Notes: generated by a model from the letters alone, not told the origin. Positions 9,294 to 19,010 are shown, counted from the stretch's first letter. The stretch: DNA of 64,000 nt from Advenella kashmirensis W13003 (GCF_000506985.1 NZ_KI650979.1:1054001-1118000); one strand, 5' to 3'. Made by a program: numbers and translations.

Positions 9294-9560
9294 TCATTGC
9301 GCAATATCGTGTTCAATAAGCATCCTGATATATCGCGTGTATGGAATGCCTTTGCTTTTTGCCTTGGCTTTGATGGCATCCAGCAAATTCTGCGGCAATC
9401 GCAGATTGAGCGCTGCTGATTTGTTTTGCACCTCGAAGCGCATGGGCTTAAAACCGGAGAGATCGAACTCCGAAAGATCGGCTGAATCCACAAATTCCTC
9501 TGCCTGTCTGTCACTTTTGAGCGAAGGCATAGGCTTACGTTTTGACGCATTGCTGCTCAT
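9294..9560 (-). CDS. brnA: BrnA-type ribbon-helix-helix antitoxin
   Basis: An 88-residue protein starts at the ATG at 9560, which follows AAGGAGA at good spacing. Its C-terminal part (LNLRLPQNLLDAIKAKAKSKGIPYTRYIRMLIE, described in parts) is the CopG-like ribbon-helix-helix DNA-binding domain. The N-terminal half (SADLSEFDLSGFKPMRFE) is the toxin-wrapping extension typical of BrnA partners. BrnA binds BrnT toxin and represses the brnTA promoter. The upstream toxin gene is wrecked (see 9535-9686), so this antitoxin appears orphaned. An inverted repeat at 9698-9721 is the probable operator. Confidence 0.85.
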   Translation of the reverse strand: MSSNASKRKPMPSLKSDRQAEEFVDSADLSEFDLSGFKPMRFEVQNKSAALNLRLPQNLLDAIKAKAKSKGIPYTRYIRMLIEHDIAQ

Positions 9561-9686
9561 AATAGGCAATCTCCTTTTGATGCATATAACGTGCGCTAAT
9601 TGGACGAATCTCTTAGAAACCCCGTGTCTCGCGCATTTTGGCCAATTTCCGTTATCCCAATCGAATCCTGAAATGAAGAACTGCAT
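9535..9686 (-). pseudogene. brnT: brnT toxin remnant with internal deletion and frameshift
   Basis: Directly upstream of brnA, reading from 9686, one frame encodes the BrnT start (SGFDWDNGNWPKCARHGVSK). A different frame then encodes the BrnT end (RPISARYMHQKEIAYYEQQ...), stopping at 9535 and overlapping the brnA start by 26 bp as intact brnTA operons do. Family members have about 45-50 residues between these blocks, with the catalytic core. Here the two blocks are joined near 9624 with a shift of frame. The ribonuclease toxin therefore cannot be made. No toxin could be expressed unless a second brnT exists elsewhere. Confidence 0.8.
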
Positions 9687-9697
9687 TCCCATAGTAT

Positions 9698-9721
9698 ATA
9701 CAAATGTAGATATATTTGTAT
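9698..9721 (-). promoter_or_regulatory. Inverted repeat upstream of brnT/brnA, probable operator
   Basis: ATACAAAT at 9698-9705 and its exact reverse complement ATTTGTAT at 9714-9721 flank an 8-base spacer, just upstream of the brnT remnant. TTGAAA follows on the minus strand at 9726-9721. The AT-rich repeat overlaps any reasonable -10 region. RHH antitoxins normally repress from such sites, so autoregulation by BrnA is the likely meaning. Confidence 0.5.
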
Positions 9722-9862
9722 TTCAACAATCAATTTTATTTAACTACATGAGAATAGCAAAAATGACGCTTTAAGCAGATGTGAGTGTGACAGATTGCTC
9801 CTGCCCAAAAGACCACAACTGATTTTCGACGAACATCCAAGGCGCTTGTCGACCCAGCAGAC

Positions 9863-9900
9863 GCAAAAAAGGCACCTGCCAAAACAGATGCCTTTTTTGC
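9863..9900. terminator. Bidirectional intrinsic terminator after rplQ
   Basis: GCAAAAAAGGCA at 9863-9874 and its perfect complement TGCCTTTTTTGC at 9889-9900 form a 12-bp stem. An inner CTG/CAG pairing closes a small loop. Runs of A and T flank the GC core on both sides, so it can work in either direction. It ends the alpha ribosomal operon about 90 bp after rplQ. It also insulates the brnTA remnant, which is transcribed away from it on the same strand. Confidence 0.8.
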
Positions 9901-9989
9901 TGCCGATGTAAAATGCTCACCGGCCAAGAAATACTGCGACGCCTGCCGGTGTATGAACACCGGCGTGTCGACTTGCGATCTATGCCTTA

Positions 9990-10379
9990 TTATTCGGCGT
10001 CGACCACTTCGTCGGCCACTTCAGGACGGTCAACCAGTTCCATGAATGCCATTGGTGCGTTATCGCCCTGACGGAAACCCATTTTCAGAACACGGGTGTA
10101 ACCACCGTTGCGCTCTTTGTAGCGGGGACCGATTTCGGCAAACAGTTTAACGACGGCATCGCGATCACGCAGACGGGCGAATGCCAGGCGTTTGTTGGCC
10201 AGGGTTGGCTCTTTGGCCAGAGTGATAAGGGGCTCGATGACACGGCGCAGCTCTTTGGCTTTAGGCAATGTTGTTTTGATCGCTTCGTGCTGGATCAGAG
10301 ATACAGACATGTTGCGGAACATCGCCAGGCGATGGCTGCTGGTACGGTTCAGTTTACGAAGACCACTACGGTGACGCAT
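9990..10379 (-). CDS. rplQ: 50S ribosomal protein L17
   Basis: The 129-residue protein begins [17 protein letters not shown], the conserved L17 N-terminus. It contains [15 protein letters not shown] and [20 protein letters not shown]17 sits at the exit-tunnel side of the large subunit. It is the last gene of the alpha operon, 255 bp after rpoA. That spacer is longer than the others in the cluster and holds three hairpins. An acidic C-terminal tail ([10 protein letters not shown]) is typical of Alcaligenaceae L17. Confidence 0.97.
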   Translation of the reverse strand: MRHRSGLRKLNRTSSHRLAMFRNMSVSLIQHEAIKTTLPKAKELRRVIEPLITLAKEPTLANKRLAFARLRDRDAVVKLFAEIGPRYKERNGGYTRVLKMGFRQGDNAPMAFMELVDRPEVADEVVDAE

Positions 10380-10537
10380 GATAATTTCCTTTGAATCTAC
10401 GTTAAAGACGGCAGATGCCGCCTGTTTGGCCGGTTCTTCTATCCTGTTATGACAGCTGTCATAGCCGGCGGTCCGGTTGGCTTATGGAGAAAACAGGTAT
10501 GCCCGTTGCGACATGCCCGGTTTCATCCGGATTATTT

Positions 10538-10618
10538 GGCTCCCTTGCGGGGAGCCGCTTATTTTACAACAATTGTGAGCCTCAGGCTCATATCGACCGC
10601 CGGCTTTGACGCCGGCGG
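10538..10618. repeat. Three consecutive hairpins in the rpoA-rplQ spacer
   Basis: The 255-bp spacer holds three exact inverted repeats in a row. GGCTCCC/GGGAGCC lies at 10538-10556 (5-base loop), TGAGCCT/AGGCTCA at 10576-10590 (1-base centre) and CCGCCGGC/GCCGGCGG at 10597-10618 (6-base loop). None is followed by a clear T-run in the direction of transcription (minus), so they are not standard terminators. They could slow or process the mRNA and uncouple L17 from RNA polymerase alpha synthesis. Confidence 0.6.
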
Positions 10619-10634
10619 CCGACACTATGCAACA

Positions 10635-11618
10635 TTAAGGCCGCTCAAGTCCCAGTGGCGGCCAGCTTTCCAGCTTCATGCCCAGGGTCAGGCCACGCGC
10701 AGCCAGTACTTCTTTGATTTCGTTCAAAGACTTACGGCCCAGGTTTGGTGTTTTGAGCAATTCGTTTTCAGTACGCTGGATCAGATCACCGATGTAGTAA
10801 ATATTTTCGGCTTTCAGGCAGTTGGCGGAACGAACAGTCAGTTCGAGGTCATCAACAGGACGCAGCAGCACAGGGTCGATTTGCGGTACGCCGCGAACCG
10901 GTGTTTCAAACGTGTCGCTCGCGCCTTCAAGCGCGGCAAAGACGGAGATCTGGTCCATCAGGATACGTGCAGACTGGCGCACGGCTTCTTCAGGAGAAAT
11001 CACGCCGTTTGTTTCGATATCAAGAACCAGTTTATCCAGATCGGTACGCTGTTCAACACGAGCGCTTTCAACGGCGTAGCTGACGCGACGAACCGGGCTG
11101 AAAGAGGCGTCCATCTGGATGCGACCGATCGTGTGCGAGCGCTCGTCTGTAAGGGCGCGCATATTGCCGGCGACATAGCCACGGCCCTGCTCGATCTTGA
11201 TCTGCATTTCCAGCTTGCCGTTGTCGGTCAGCGTGGCGATGACATGATTCGGGTTGATGATTTCAACGTCGTGAGGCAGATCGATATCGCTGGCCAGAAC
11301 CGGGCCTGAGCCGGATTTGCGCAGCGTAACGGTCACTTCTTCACGATTATTCAGTTTGAATACAATACCTTTGAGGTTCAGAACGATGTCAACGACATCT
11401 TCACGCACGCCTGCCAGCGTAGAGTATTCGTGTACCACACCTGTGATCTGCACTTCTGTCGGCGCATAGCCAGTCATGGAAGACAGCAGGATGCGGCGCA
11501 GGGCGTTGCCCAGGGTGTGGCCATAACCACGTTCGAACGGTTCCATGACCACTTTGGCGTGGTTTTCGGTAACCGGTGTGACTTCAATGGAACGAGGCTT
11601 CAAAAAACCTTGAGACAT
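10635..11618 (-). CDS. rpoA: DNA-directed RNA polymerase subunit alpha
   Basis: The 327-residue protein has the usual length. The N-terminal assembly domain contains [23 protein letters not shown] (in parts, residues about 27-49). After a flexible linker near residue 235, the C-terminal domain carries [22 protein letters not shown] and the [14 protein letters not shown] helix, which contacts UP elements and activators. It lies between rpsD and rplQ as in the standard alpha operon. A terminator-like hairpin lies just upstream at 11709-11741. Confidence 0.98.
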   Translation of the reverse strand: MSQGFLKPRSIEVTPVTENHAKVVMEPFERGYGHTLGNALRRILLSSMTGYAPTEVQITGVVHEYSTLAGVREDVVDIVLNLKGIVFKLNNREEVTVTLRKSGSGPVLASDIDLPHDVEIINPNHVIATLTDNGKLEMQIKIEQGRGYVAGNMRALTDERSHTIGRIQMDASFSPVRRVSYAVESARVEQRTDLDKLVLDIETNGVISPEEAVRQSARILMDQISVFAALEGASDTFETPVRGVPQIDPVLLRPVDDLELTVRSANCLKAENIYYIGDLIQRTENELLKTPNLGRKSLNEIKEVLAARGLTLGMKLESWPPLGLERP

Positions 11619-11708
11619 AACTCTGTTTCCTTTTCAATACCCTCGGCTCGTTACACCGATAAGGCTGATGGATAAGATAAATACTACCTGGATACAAGCT
11701 GGAGAGAC

Positions 11709-11741
11709 AAAAAACAGGAAACCCTGAAGGTTCCCTGTTTT
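11709..11741 (-). terminator. Terminator-like hairpin between rpsD and rpoA
   Basis: On the minus strand a 13-bp stem (AAAACAGG.AACC paired with GGTT.CCTGTTTT, one mismatch, 5-base loop) is followed at once by six T residues (the A-run at 11709-11714 on the plus strand). This is a good intrinsic terminator inside an operon, 90 bp before the rpoA start. It could act as a partial terminator that sets the rpoA level, or there may be a separate rpoA promoter after it. Confidence 0.65.
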
Positions 11742-11752
11742 CCTGAAGCACA

Positions 11753-12376
11753 TTAACGTGAATACAATTCCACGATCATGGATTCGTTGATATCGCGAGC
11801 GACATCAGCGCGATCAGGAGCCTGTTTGAACGTACCAGTCAGTTTGCTGGTGTCCACTTCGACCCACTGTGGCAGGCCGTTGCCGGATGCCAGTTCCATG
11901 GATTCCTTGATGCGACCCTGGTTTTTCGATTTTTCACGAACAGAAACAACGTCGCCGCTGCTGACCAGCATGGAAGGAATATCTGCCTTGTGGCCGTTCA
12001 GTTCGATTGCACCGTGGGCAACCAATTGACGGGCTTCTGCACGTGTTGAACCGTAACCCATACGGTATACAACGTTGTCCAGACGTGATTCAAGCAACTG
12101 AATCAGGGTCTCGCCAGTGTTGCCACGGCGACGCTCAGCTTCAGCGAAGTATTTACGGAATTGCTTTTCGAGCACACCGTACATACGTTTCAGTTTTTGC
12201 TTTTCACGCAGTTGCAGGCCGTAGTCGGACGTACGGGCACCGGAGGTGCGGCCGTGCTGACCGGGTTTGGAGTCCAGCTTGCATTTGGAGTCGAGTGAAC
12301 GACGTGCGCTTTTCAGGAACAGATCAATGCCTTCGCGACGCGAAAGTTTGCATTTTGGTCCAGTATATCGTGCCAT
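11753..12376 (-). CDS. rpsD: 30S ribosomal protein S4
   Basis: The 207-residue protein begins [16 protein letters not shown]. The S4 RNA-binding domain lies at about residues 97-160 ([18 protein letters not shown]). S4 is a primary 16S rRNA binder, and in enterobacteria it is the translational repressor of the alpha operon. It ends 12 bp before the hairpin that precedes rpoA. No zinc-type CxxC motif is seen at the N-terminus, so it is the zinc-free form. Confidence 0.98.
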   Translation of the reverse strand: MARYTGPKCKLSRREGIDLFLKSARRSLDSKCKLDSKPGQHGRTSGARTSDYGLQLREKQKLKRMYGVLEKQFRKYFAEAERRRGNTGETLIQLLESRLDNVVYRMGYGSTRAEARQLVAHGAIELNGHKADIPSMLVSSGDVVSVREKSKNQGRIKESMELASGNGLPQWVEVDTSKLTGTFKQAPDRADVARDINESMIVELYSR

Positions 12377-12393
12377 TTTTTTCCCTTGCTAAA

Positions 12394-12792
12394 TTAGATA
12401 CGACGACGTTTAGGAGGGCGGCAACCGTTATGCGGGACTGGCGTGATGTCTGAGATGCTGGAGATTTTGATACCCAGTGCATTCAATGCACGCACCGAAG
12501 ATTCACGACCAGGACCAGGGCCCTTGATGCGTACTTCCAGTGTTTTGATACCATATTCCAATGCTACACGGCCCGCTGACTCGGCTGCAACCTGCGCTGC
12601 AAAAGGCGTCGATTTACGAGAGCCTTTAAAGCCCGCGCCACCCGACGTCGCCCATGACAAGGCATTGCCTTGACGGTCAGTAATTGTGATGATTGTGTTA
12701 TTGAAAGACGCATGAACGTGTGCAATACCGTCCGATACGACCTTTCTGATTTTTTTGCGTGCGCGTGCAGCGCCGCCAGAAGCTTTCGCCAT
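12394..12792 (-). CDS. rpsK: 30S ribosomal protein S11
   Basis: The 132-residue protein has [19 protein letters not shown] near residue 25 and ends in [18 protein letters not shown], the conserved S11 tail. It binds the platform of the 30S subunit. It sits between rpsM (12-bp gap) and rpsD (17-bp gap). Confidence 0.98.
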   Translation of the reverse strand: MAKASGGAARARKKIRKVVSDGIAHVHASFNNTIITITDRQGNALSWATSGGAGFKGSRKSTPFAAQVAAESAGRVALEYGIKTLEVRIKGPGPGRESSVRALNALGIKISSISDITPVPHNGCRPPKRRRI

Positions 12793-12804
12793 AATCTACC
12801 CCGA

Positions 12805-13170
12805 TTATTTCTTCAGTGATTGTGCTGAACGACGTGGGCCCTTGCGTGTGCGTGCGTTAGTACGTGTGCGCTGACCGCGAACGGGCAAACCACGTTTGTG
12901 ACGCAGACCACGGTATGTACCCAGGTCAATCAGACGTTTAATCGAAAGTTGTACTTCACGACGCAAATCACCCTCGACTGTGAACTGACCAACCTGTTCA
13001 CGGATTTTTTCGAGTTCTGCATCTGTCAGATCTTTCACTTTCTTGTCAAAAGCCACACCGGCTGTTTCGCAGATTTTGCGAGAGCGTGTGCGTCCAATGC
13101 CAAAAATAGCGGTCAGACCGATTTCTGCATGTTGATGCGGCGGAATGTTAATGCCAGCTATACGGGCCAT
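12805..13170 (-). CDS. rpsM: 30S ribosomal protein S13
   Basis: The 121-residue protein begins [19 protein letters not shown] and carries the C-terminal tail [19 protein letters not shown], which contacts tRNA and the head of the 30S subunit. It is the first gene of the classical alpha operon and follows rpmJ by 31 bp. Confidence 0.98.
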   Translation of the reverse strand: MARIAGINIPPHQHAEIGLTAIFGIGRTRSRKICETAGVAFDKKVKDLTDAELEKIREQVGQFTVEGDLRREVQLSIKRLIDLGTYRGLRHKRGLPVRGQRTRTNARTRKGPRRSAQSLKK

Positions 13171-13201
13171 GTCTGTTCCTCGTTAAATCGATGCACCAGG
13201 A

Positions 13202-13315
13202 TTAACCCTGACGCTGCTTGTGACGTGGATCTGTACAAATTACTCGTACAACTCCGTGTCGTTTAATGATCTTGCAATGACGGCAGATCTTTTTTACCGA
13301 TGCCATTACCTTCAT
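13202..13315 (-). CDS. rpmJ: 50S ribosomal protein L36
   Basis: This 37-residue protein lies in the gap between infA and rpsM. It reads [14 protein letters not shown]... and ends ...DPRHKQRQG. The zinc-ribbon residues (Cys 11, Cys 14, Cys 27 and His 32 in this numbering) are all present, so it is the zinc-binding form. The start at 13315 follows GGAGT by a short spacer. L36 is the smallest large-subunit protein and normally stands at exactly this place, between secY/infA and rpsM. Confidence 0.96.
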   Translation of the reverse strand: MKVMASVKKICRHCKIIKRHGVVRVICTDPRHKQRQG

Positions 13316-13340
13316 GGTTGACTCCTAGTTTTGTTTCCGC

Positions 13341-13559
13341 TTATTTGGAGCGGAAGACGATTCTTGCACGTGACAGGTCATAGGGTGTGAGTTCCACCGT
13401 TACCTTGTCACCCGGAAGAATCCGAATATAGTGCATTCGCATCTTGCCGGAAATGTGAGCCAGGACCACATGTCCGTTTTCGAGCTTTACACGAAAAGTT
13501 GCGTTTGGGAGGTTCTCGACAACCTCACCCTGCATTTGTATGACGTCATCCTTTGCCAT
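13341..13559 (-). CDS. infA: Translation initiation factor IF-1
   Basis: The 72-residue S1/OB-fold protein begins [20 protein letters not shown] and has the [19 protein letters not shown] segment of IF-1. It binds the A site of the 30S subunit during initiation. It starts 3 bp after the secY stop. infA between secY and rpmJ is the usual order in beta- and other non-gamma proteobacteria. Confidence 0.98.
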   Translation of the reverse strand: MAKDDVIQMQGEVVENLPNATFRVKLENGHVVLAHISGKMRMHYIRILPGDKVTVELTPYDLSRARIVFRSK

Positions 13560-13562
13560 GTT

Positions 13563-14897
13563 CTATCTCATTGGTAAGCTCGAACCTTTGAAACTTGTTT
13601 TCTTCAGTAGCGAATCATACTGGTGTGACATCATATAGGCCTGTACCTGCGCCATGAAGTCCATTGTCACCACTACGATAATCAACAGCGAGGTGCCACC
13701 AAAATAAAACGGTACGTTCTGCCACTGCATCCGGAGAAATTCGGGAACCAGACACACCAGCGTGATATAAATCGCACCGATCAGTGTCAGGCGCATCAAA
13801 ATCTTGTCGATGTATTTTGATGTCTGCAGTCCCGGACGGATACCCGGAACAAATGCACCGCTTTTCTTCAGATTGTCTGCTGTTTCCCGGCTGTTGAAAA
13901 CCAGCGCGGTATAGAAAAAGCAGAAGAACACGACCAGGGCAGTAAATACTGTCACATACAGGGGCTGACCGGGCTGCAATGCAGCTGCCGCATCAGACAG
14001 CCAGCGCATGTTGCTTGACTGCGAGAACCAGCTGGCAATCGTGGCCGGAAACAGAATAATGGATGAAGCGAAGATGGGAGGAATCACACCTGCCATATTC
14101 AGCTTCAGGGGCAGATGCGAGCTCTGACCGCCATAAACCTTGTTACCAACCTGACGTTTGGCGTAGTTCACCGTAATCCGGCGCTGACCACGTTCAACAA
14201 ATACCACCAGTGCAGTTACCGCCACCACCAGAACCAGGATGAACAGTGCGGACACTGTACCGATCTGATTCTGACTGACCAACTCGAACATGCTTGCCAG
14301 CGCGGTAGGCAGACCGGCCACAATACCTGCAAAAATCAGGATTGAAATACCGTTGCCCAGGCCGCGTTCGGTAATTTGCTCACCAAGCCACATCACGAAC
14401 ATGGTTCCGGTTACCAGGGTGACCACGGTCGTGAAAACGAACATGGGTCCGGGTGCATTGACCAGATCAGGTTGAGCCTGCAGCGTGGCAGCAATACCAA
14501 AGGATTGCGCCAGCGCCAGCACAACCGTGCCATAGCGTGTGTACTGGGTGATCTTGCGGCGGCCGGCCTCGCCTTCTTTCTTGATAGCTTCAAGAGAAGG
14601 CATGACCGAGCTGAGCAGCTGCATGATGATCGATGCCGAAATATACGGCATGATACCCAGAGCAAATACCGAGAAGCGCGACAATGCGCCACCCGAGAAC
14701 ATGTTAAAGAGGCCCAGAATCCCGCCTGACTGAGAATTGAACAACTGGCGCATGGCATCGGGATTAATACCCGGAACCGGAATATGCGTGCCCAGTCGAT
14801 ACACAACCAGTGCGAGAATCAGGAACACAAGACGCTGCCTGAGGTCGCCGTATTTCTTACCGCTACCTGCTTTTCCTGCTGCCTGTGCTTTAGCCAC
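13563..14897 (-). CDS. secY: Preprotein translocase subunit SecY
   Basis: The 444-residue protein has ten membrane segments. Signatures include GTHIPVPGI near residue 38, [15 protein letters not shown] (TM2), [17 protein letters not shown] (TM4 area) and the cytosolic loop [18 protein letters not shown]. It forms the protein-conducting channel of the inner membrane with SecE and SecG. The gene lies between rplO and infA, as is standard for the spc operon. Confidence 0.98.
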   Translation of the reverse strand: MAKAQAAGKAGSGKKYGDLRQRLVFLILALVVYRLGTHIPVPGINPDAMRQLFNSQSGGILGLFNMFSGGALSRFSVFALGIMPYISASIIMQLLSSVMPSLEAIKKEGEAGRRKITQYTRYGTVVLALAQSFGIAATLQAQPDLVNAPGPMFVFTTVVTLVTGTMFVMWLGEQITERGLGNGISILIFAGIVAGLPTALASMFELVSQNQIGTVSALFILVLVVAVTALVVFVERGQRRITVNYAKRQVGNKVYGGQSSHLPLKLNMAGVIPPIFASSIILFPATIASWFSQSSNMRWLSDAAAALQPGQPLYVTVFTALVVFFCFFYTALVFNSRETADNLKKSGAFVPGIRPGLQTSKYIDKILMRLTLIGAIYITLVCLVPEFLRMQWQNVPFYFGGTSLLIIVVVTMDFMAQVQAYMMSHQYDSLLKKTSFKGSSLPMR

Positions 14898-14908
14898 TTT
14901 GACCCCTT

Positions 14909-15352
14909 TTACTCAGCGAGTGAACCACCAGCGGCTTCGATCGCTGCGCGGGCACCTGCTGTTGCTGTCAGCCCTTTGAGGGATACCTTGCGGGAAAGAT
15001 CACCGGATTTGATGACTTTCACATAACGTACCTGCTGACCAATAATACCTTCCTGCTTGAGCACCTGAACGTCAACCTCGTCGGCAGTCAGCTTCTGCAG
15101 ATCAGACAGACGTACTTGTGAGTACAGGTGCTGACCCAGAGGCGTAAAGCCGCGTTTTGGCAAACGACGTTGCAGAGGCATCTGACCACCCTCGAAGCCG
15201 ACTTTATGAAAGCCGCCTGAGCGTGATTTCTGACCTTTGTGTCCACGGCCGGCGGTTTTACCCAAGCCTGAACCAATACCGCGACCAACGCGGCGTTTGG
15301 CATGCTTGCTGCCTTCAGCGGGGGACAATGAGTTGAGTTGCATTTCGGACAT
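14909..15352 (-). CDS. rplO: 50S ribosomal protein L15
   Basis: The 147-residue protein has the glycine/basic-rich segment [19 protein letters not shown] near residue 23, then [17 protein letters not shown]. This is diagnostic for L15. It binds 23S rRNA during late assembly and immediately precedes secY. Confidence 0.97.
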   Translation of the reverse strand: MSEMQLNSLSPAEGSKHAKRRVGRGIGSGLGKTAGRGHKGQKSRSGGFHKVGFEGGQMPLQRRLPKRGFTPLGQHLYSQVRLSDLQKLTADEVDVQVLKQEGIIGQQVRYVKVIKSGDLSRKVSLKGLTATAGARAAIEAAGGSLAE

Positions 15353-15374
15353 CTCTATTCCTTTACGATAGGCT

Positions 15375-15563
15375 TCAGGCTTCCGAGACGGACACGAGAT
15401 AATCGACTTTGCGAATCATCCCGCGAACTTCCGGTGTATCCACCAGCACGCGGCTGCTGTTTACTTTACCCAAACCCAAACCACGCACTGTATCGCGGTG
15501 ATCTTGCTTGGTGCCGATAACGGACCGAACAAGCGTGACTTTAATTTGCTTCTTCTGTGCCAT
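15375..15563 (-). CDS. rpmD: 50S ribosomal protein L30
   Basis: The 62-residue protein begins [17 protein letters not shown] and contains [19 protein letters not shown]. Two adjacent ATG codons (15566 and 15563) follow the rpsE stop. I choose the second because the GGGG ribosome site is at a better distance and the family begins MAQK. It lies 22 bp upstream of rplO. Confidence 0.95.
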   Translation of the reverse strand: MAQKKQIKVTLVRSVIGTKQDHRDTVRGLGLGKVNSSRVLVDTPEVRGMIRKVDYLVSVSEA

Positions 15564-15566
15564 CAT

Positions 15567-16088
15567 TTACCCCAGAATTTCTTCGACGGACTTGCCACGC
15601 TTGGCTGCCACCTCGGAAGGTGTCAGGCAGGCGTTCAGACCGTTCAGTGTTGCGCGTACCAGGTTATACGGATTGCTTGAGCCCAGGCTCTTTGCAACCA
15701 CGTTACGGACACCCATCACTTCGAAAATGGCGCGCATCGGACCACCGGCGATCACACCGGTACCTTCGGCGGCCGGTGAAATCAGAACAGTTGATGCGCC
15801 ATGTTTACCCACGACGGTGTGATGCAGGGTACCCTCTTTCAGAGCGATACGAACCATGCCGCGACGGGCCTGTTCCATTGCTTTCTGAACTGCGACGGGC
15901 ACCTCGCGTGCTTTACCTTTACCCATGCCGATACGACCATCGCCATCACCGACCACTGTCAGGGCAGCGAAGCTCATTGTGCGACCACCTTTTACTACTT
16001 TGGTCACACGGTTGACCGCAATCATCTTCTCGCGAAAACCGTCATCGCGTTCTTGCTCAGGGGCGTTCTTGCCTTGTGCTTTTGCCAT
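15567..16088 (-). CDS. rpsE: 30S ribosomal protein S5
   Basis: The 173-residue protein has the double-stranded-RNA-binding N-terminal part ([18 protein letters not shown]) and the [18 protein letters not shown] loop, followed by a C-terminal S5 fold. S5 helps decoding accuracy and mRNA unwinding. It is separated from rplR by 15 bp and abuts rpmD. Confidence 0.97.
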   Translation of the reverse strand: MAKAQGKNAPEQERDDGFREKMIAVNRVTKVVKGGRTMSFAALTVVGDGDGRIGMGKGKAREVPVAVQKAMEQARRGMVRIALKEGTLHHTVVGKHGASTVLISPAAEGTGVIAGGPMRAIFEVMGVRNVVAKSLGSSNPYNLVRATLNGLNACLTPSEVAAKRGKSVEEILG

Positions 16089-16103
16089 TTGACAATTCCT
16101 CGA

Positions 16104-16469
16104 TTAGATCTTGAGGCCGGCTTCACGCGCGGCTTCAGCCAGCGCCTTGACGCGGCCATGGTAACGAAAACCGGCGCGATCGAACGCTACAGACTCGATG
16201 CCCGCTGCCTTGGCTTTCTCGGCAACGCGTTTTCCAACAATGACGGCTGCCTCAACGTTGCCACCATTTTTCTTGCCTTCGGCCAGTTCCTTGCGGACTT
16301 CAGGCTCGAGCGTAGAAGCGGTGAACAACACCTTGTCGCCTTCCGGCGAAATAACGTTTGCGTAAATGTGAAGATTCGAACGGTGAACTGACAGACGGTA
16401 TGCACCGAGTTCTGCAATTTTCCGGCGAGTCGCCACGGCACGACGCAAACGGGATAATTTTTTGTCCAT
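16104..16469 (-). CDS. rplR: 50S ribosomal protein L18
   Basis: The 121-residue protein begins [17 protein letters not shown] and has [17 protein letters not shown] and [19 protein letters not shown]. It belongs to the 5S rRNA-binding group with L5 and L25. It lies 21 bp after rplF. Confidence 0.97.
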   Translation of the reverse strand: MDKKLSRLRRAVATRRKIAELGAYRLSVHRSNLHIYANVISPEGDKVLFTASTLEPEVRKELAEGKKNGGNVEAAVIVGKRVAEKAKAAGIESVAFDRAGFRYHGRVKALAEAAREAGLKI

Positions 16470-16490
16470 GATATATCCTTGCCTGCGCTA

Positions 16491-17024
16491 TTATTTCTTC
16501 TTGGTTTCTTTGATGATGACGCGTTCGTCAGCATAACGGACACCTTTGCCTTTGTAGGGCTCTGGTGGACGATAGGCGCGAACTTTCGCAGCAACCTGAC
16601 CAACAGCCTGTTTGTCGAAGCTCTTCAGAACGATTTCGGTCTGAGTGGGGCATTCGGCTTTCACGCTTTTTGGCAGCGGATGCACGATGTCATGCGAGAA
16701 ACCAAGTTGAAGCTTGAGTGAATCTCCCTGAACCTGGGCACGGTAACCCACGCCAACCAGATTCAGACGACGTTCGAAACCCTTGCTGACGCCGGTAACC
16801 ATGTTGTTTACCAGAGCACGCAGAGTGCCGGACATTTCTTTTGCATGGCGGGAATCATCAGCCACCGCAAAAGAGATTTTGCCGTCGTCCAGTGTCAAAG
16901 CGACTTCGCCGCCCAGAGCCTGGTTCAGTTCACCCAAAGGGCCTTTAACATGAATGTTGCTGTCCGTGATGTTAACGTCAACACCTTTAGGGACTTCAAC
17001 AGGATATTTTGCTATACGTGACAT
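16491..17024 (-). CDS. rplF: 50S ribosomal protein L6
   Basis: The 177-residue protein begins [17 protein letters not shown] and ends with the [14 protein letters not shown] segment and a lysine tail. An in-frame extension to 17075 would overlap rpsH and adds no family sequence. The ATG at 17024 is preceded by AAGGAGAAG. L6 contains two copies of the same RNA-binding fold near the factor-binding site. Confidence 0.97.
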   Translation of the reverse strand: MSRIAKYPVEVPKGVDVNITDSNIHVKGPLGELNQALGGEVALTLDDGKISFAVADDSRHAKEMSGTLRALVNNMVTGVSKGFERRLNLVGVGYRAQVQGDSLKLQLGFSHDIVHPLPKSVKAECPTQTEIVLKSFDKQAVGQVAAKVRAYRPPEPYKGKGVRYADERVIIKETKKK

Positions 17025-17034
17025 ATTCTTCTCC

Positions 17035-17430
17035 TTATGCCACGTAACACAGTACTTCGCCGCCCACGCCTTCATGACGGGCCTTGCGGTCGGTCATGAC
17101 GCCACGTGAAGTGGAGACGATGGCTACGCCCAGACCGTTCATCACCTGAGGGATGGCAGTACGGCCTTTGTAAATGCGCAGTCCAGGACGTGAAACGCGG
17201 TCAATGCGCTCGATCACGGGACGTCCCGCGTAATATTTCAGTGAAATTTCAAGCTCTGGCTTGGCTTTTTCACCTTTGACTTCAAAGCTCTCGATATAAC
17301 CTTCATCTTTCAGCACGGTGGCGATAGCCACTTTCAGCTTAGAGGAGGGCATCGATACCGAGACTTTCTCGACCTGCTGTGCGTTACGAATACGCGTCAG
17401 CATATCGGCGATTGGATCGCTCATGCTCAT
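17035..17430 (-). CDS. rpsH: 30S ribosomal protein S8
   Basis: The 131-residue protein begins [18 protein letters not shown] and has [19 protein letters not shown] at the C-terminus. S8 binds the central domain of 16S rRNA. In enterobacteria it represses the spc operon at the rplE start region. It lies 11 bp after rpsN and 10 bp before rplF. Confidence 0.97.
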   Translation of the reverse strand: MSMSDPIADMLTRIRNAQQVEKVSVSMPSSKLKVAIATVLKDEGYIESFEVKGEKAKPELEISLKYYAGRPVIERIDRVSRPGLRIYKGRTAIPQVMNGLGVAIVSTSRGVMTDRKARHEGVGGEVLCYVA

Positions 17431-17441
17431 AATTTATTCTC

Positions 17442-17747
17442 CTACCAGCTAGCCTTGGTCATACCGGGCACTTCTCCGCGCATTGCCATCTCGCGCAGTT
17501 TGTGACGGGTCAAACCAAATTTGCTGAACACGCCACGAGGGCGTCCGGTGATAACACAACGGTTACGCATACGGGTCGGGCTTGCATTACGCGGTAATTG
17601 CTGTAATTTCAAACGTGCGTCGTAGCGCTCTTCGTCGGATTTCGATGTATCGTTAATGATCGCTGTCAATGCGGCACGTTTGGCTGCGAATTTCTCAACC
17701 AGTTTGGCGCGTTTGATATCGCGATTGATGAGTGAAAGTTTTGCCAC
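17442..17747 (-). CDS. rpsN: 30S ribosomal protein S14
   Basis: The 101-residue protein has [20 protein letters not shown] and ends [13 protein letters not shown]. It is the long, zinc-free form: only one Cys, with no CxxC pairs. It lies between rplE (11 bp) and rpsH (11 bp). Confidence 0.97.
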   Translation of the reverse strand: MAKLSLINRDIKRAKLVEKFAAKRAALTAIINDTSKSDEERYDARLKLQQLPRNASPTRMRNRCVITGRPRGVFSKFGLTRHKLREMAMRGEVPGMTKASW

Positions 17748-17758
17748 GTCATCGCCCC

Positions 17759-18298
17759 TTAGTTACGAAACGGGAAGCTGAAGGCGGTAAGCAGTGCCTT
17801 GGCTTCTTCGTCTGTCTTAGCTGTCGTTGTGATACTGATATTCAGGCCACGCAGTGCGTCGATTTTGTCGTACTCAATTTCAGGGAAAATGATTTGCTCT
17901 TTCACCCCGACGTTGTAGTTACCACGACCATCGAACGCGCGACCGGAGATACCACGGAAGTCGCGTACACGAGGCAACGCAATCGTCACCAGACGATCCA
18001 GGAACTCGTACATACGCTGACCGCGCAATGTCACCATGCAACCGATAGGATAGTTTTCACGGATTTTAAAACCGGCAATCGCCTTTTTGGTTTTAGTCAC
18101 GACAGGTTTCTGACCGGAGATTTTTGTCAGGTCGGAAACAGCGTGTTCGATCACTTTCTTGTCGGCAACGGCTTCGGAAACACCCATGTTCAGTGTGATC
18201 TTGGAAATGCGAGGCACTTCCATGTCGCTCTGGTAACCGAACTGTTTCTTCAGATCGCCAGCAATTTTGCTGTTGTATAAGTCTTGCAAACGAGCCAT
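17759..18298 (-). CDS. rplE: 50S ribosomal protein L5
   Basis: The 179-residue protein has [10 protein letters not shown]-like N-terminal sequence (here [16 protein letters not shown]), the [16 protein letters not shown] segment and [20 protein letters not shown]. It binds 5S rRNA and contacts the P-site tRNA. Its start is 2 bp from the rplX stop, which suggests translational coupling. Confidence 0.97.
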   Translation of the reverse strand: MARLQDLYNSKIAGDLKKQFGYQSDMEVPRISKITLNMGVSEAVADKKVIEHAVSDLTKISGQKPVVTKTKKAIAGFKIRENYPIGCMVTLRGQRMYEFLDRLVTIALPRVRDFRGISGRAFDGRGNYNVGVKEQIIFPEIEYDKIDALRGLNISITTTAKTDEEAKALLTAFSFPFRN

Positions 18299-18300
18299 GA

Positions 18301-18630
18301 TTACGCCCCTTTCGCTTTCGCGCCAACGACTTCGCCGTTAGAACGGTAAATACGGACGTTACGTCCATCCACTTCTTTCACGCCCACGCGATCAGCCTTG
18401 CCGGTAGCGGGGTTGAACAATGCGACGTTGGAAACGTGAATAGGCATTGTTTTGTCAACGATACCACCCGGGTTGTTGCTCATCGGATTGGGTTTGGTGT
18501 GTTTCTTGACAACGTTAACGCCTTCGACCAGGACGTAATTAGCGTCAACACGGGCCAGTACGACACCGCGGCGCTTTTTGTCACGACCGGTAAGGACGAT
18601 AACCTCGTCACCTTTACGAATATTTTCCAT
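18301..18630 (-). CDS. rplX: 50S ribosomal protein L24
   Basis: The 109-residue protein has an N-terminal KOW motif ([18 protein letters not shown]) and the later [19 protein letters not shown]. It is an early assembly initiator for the 50S subunit. It lies 11 bp after rplN. Confidence 0.97.
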   Translation of the reverse strand: MENIRKGDEVIVLTGRDKKRRGVVLARVDANYVLVEGVNVVKKHTKPNPMSNNPGGIVDKTMPIHVSNVALFNPATGKADRVGVKEVDGRNVRIYRSNGEVVGAKAKGA

Positions 18631-18641
18631 CGATCTGCCCC

Positions 18642-19010
18642 TTACAGCACTTCAGGTGCCAGTGACACGATTTTCATGAAGCGGTCGGTACGCAGTTCAC
18701 GCGTAACAGGCCCGAAAATACGTGTACCGATAGGTTCAAGTTTGGCGTTCAGCAGTACAGCTGCGTTTCCGCCGAAACGAATCAGCGAACCGTCTTTACG
18801 ACGAACGCCCTTGGCGGTACGTACAACGACCGCGTTATAGATTTCGCCTTTTTTGACGCGTCCGCGCGGAGCTGCATCCTTGACAGTCACCTTGATGATG
18901 TCACCGATGGCTGCGTAACGGCGCTTTGAGCCGCCCAACACCTTGATGCACATAATACGGCGCGCACCAGTGTTATCAGCCACGTCTAGCGTGCTTTGCA
19001 TTTGGATCAT
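18642..19010 (-). CDS. rplN: 50S ribosomal protein L14
   Basis: The 122-residue protein begins [17 protein letters not shown] and has [18 protein letters not shown] and [24 protein letters not shown] (in parts). It is the first gene of this cluster. The usual upstream gene rpsQ and the rest of the S10 operon are not in the 2.5 kb upstream, which holds an accessory AbiE-like locus instead. A strong promoter candidate lies about 270 bp upstream. Confidence 0.97.
   Translation of the reverse strand: MIQMQSTLDVADNTGARRIMCIKVLGGSKRRYAAIGDIIKVTVKDAAPRGRVKKGEIYNAVVVRTAKGVRRKDGSLIRFGGNAAVLLNAKLEPIGTRIFGPVTRELRTDRFMKIVSLAPEVL

Noticed and set aside
9736-9960. Minus-strand open frame of 74 codons between brnTA and rplQ
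   Set aside because: It spans the bidirectional terminator, lacks a ribosome site and has no domain-like pattern.
10449-11309. Plus-strand open frame of 286 codons
   Set aside because: It lies opposite rpoA and its composition follows that gene's codons; it is a shadow frame.
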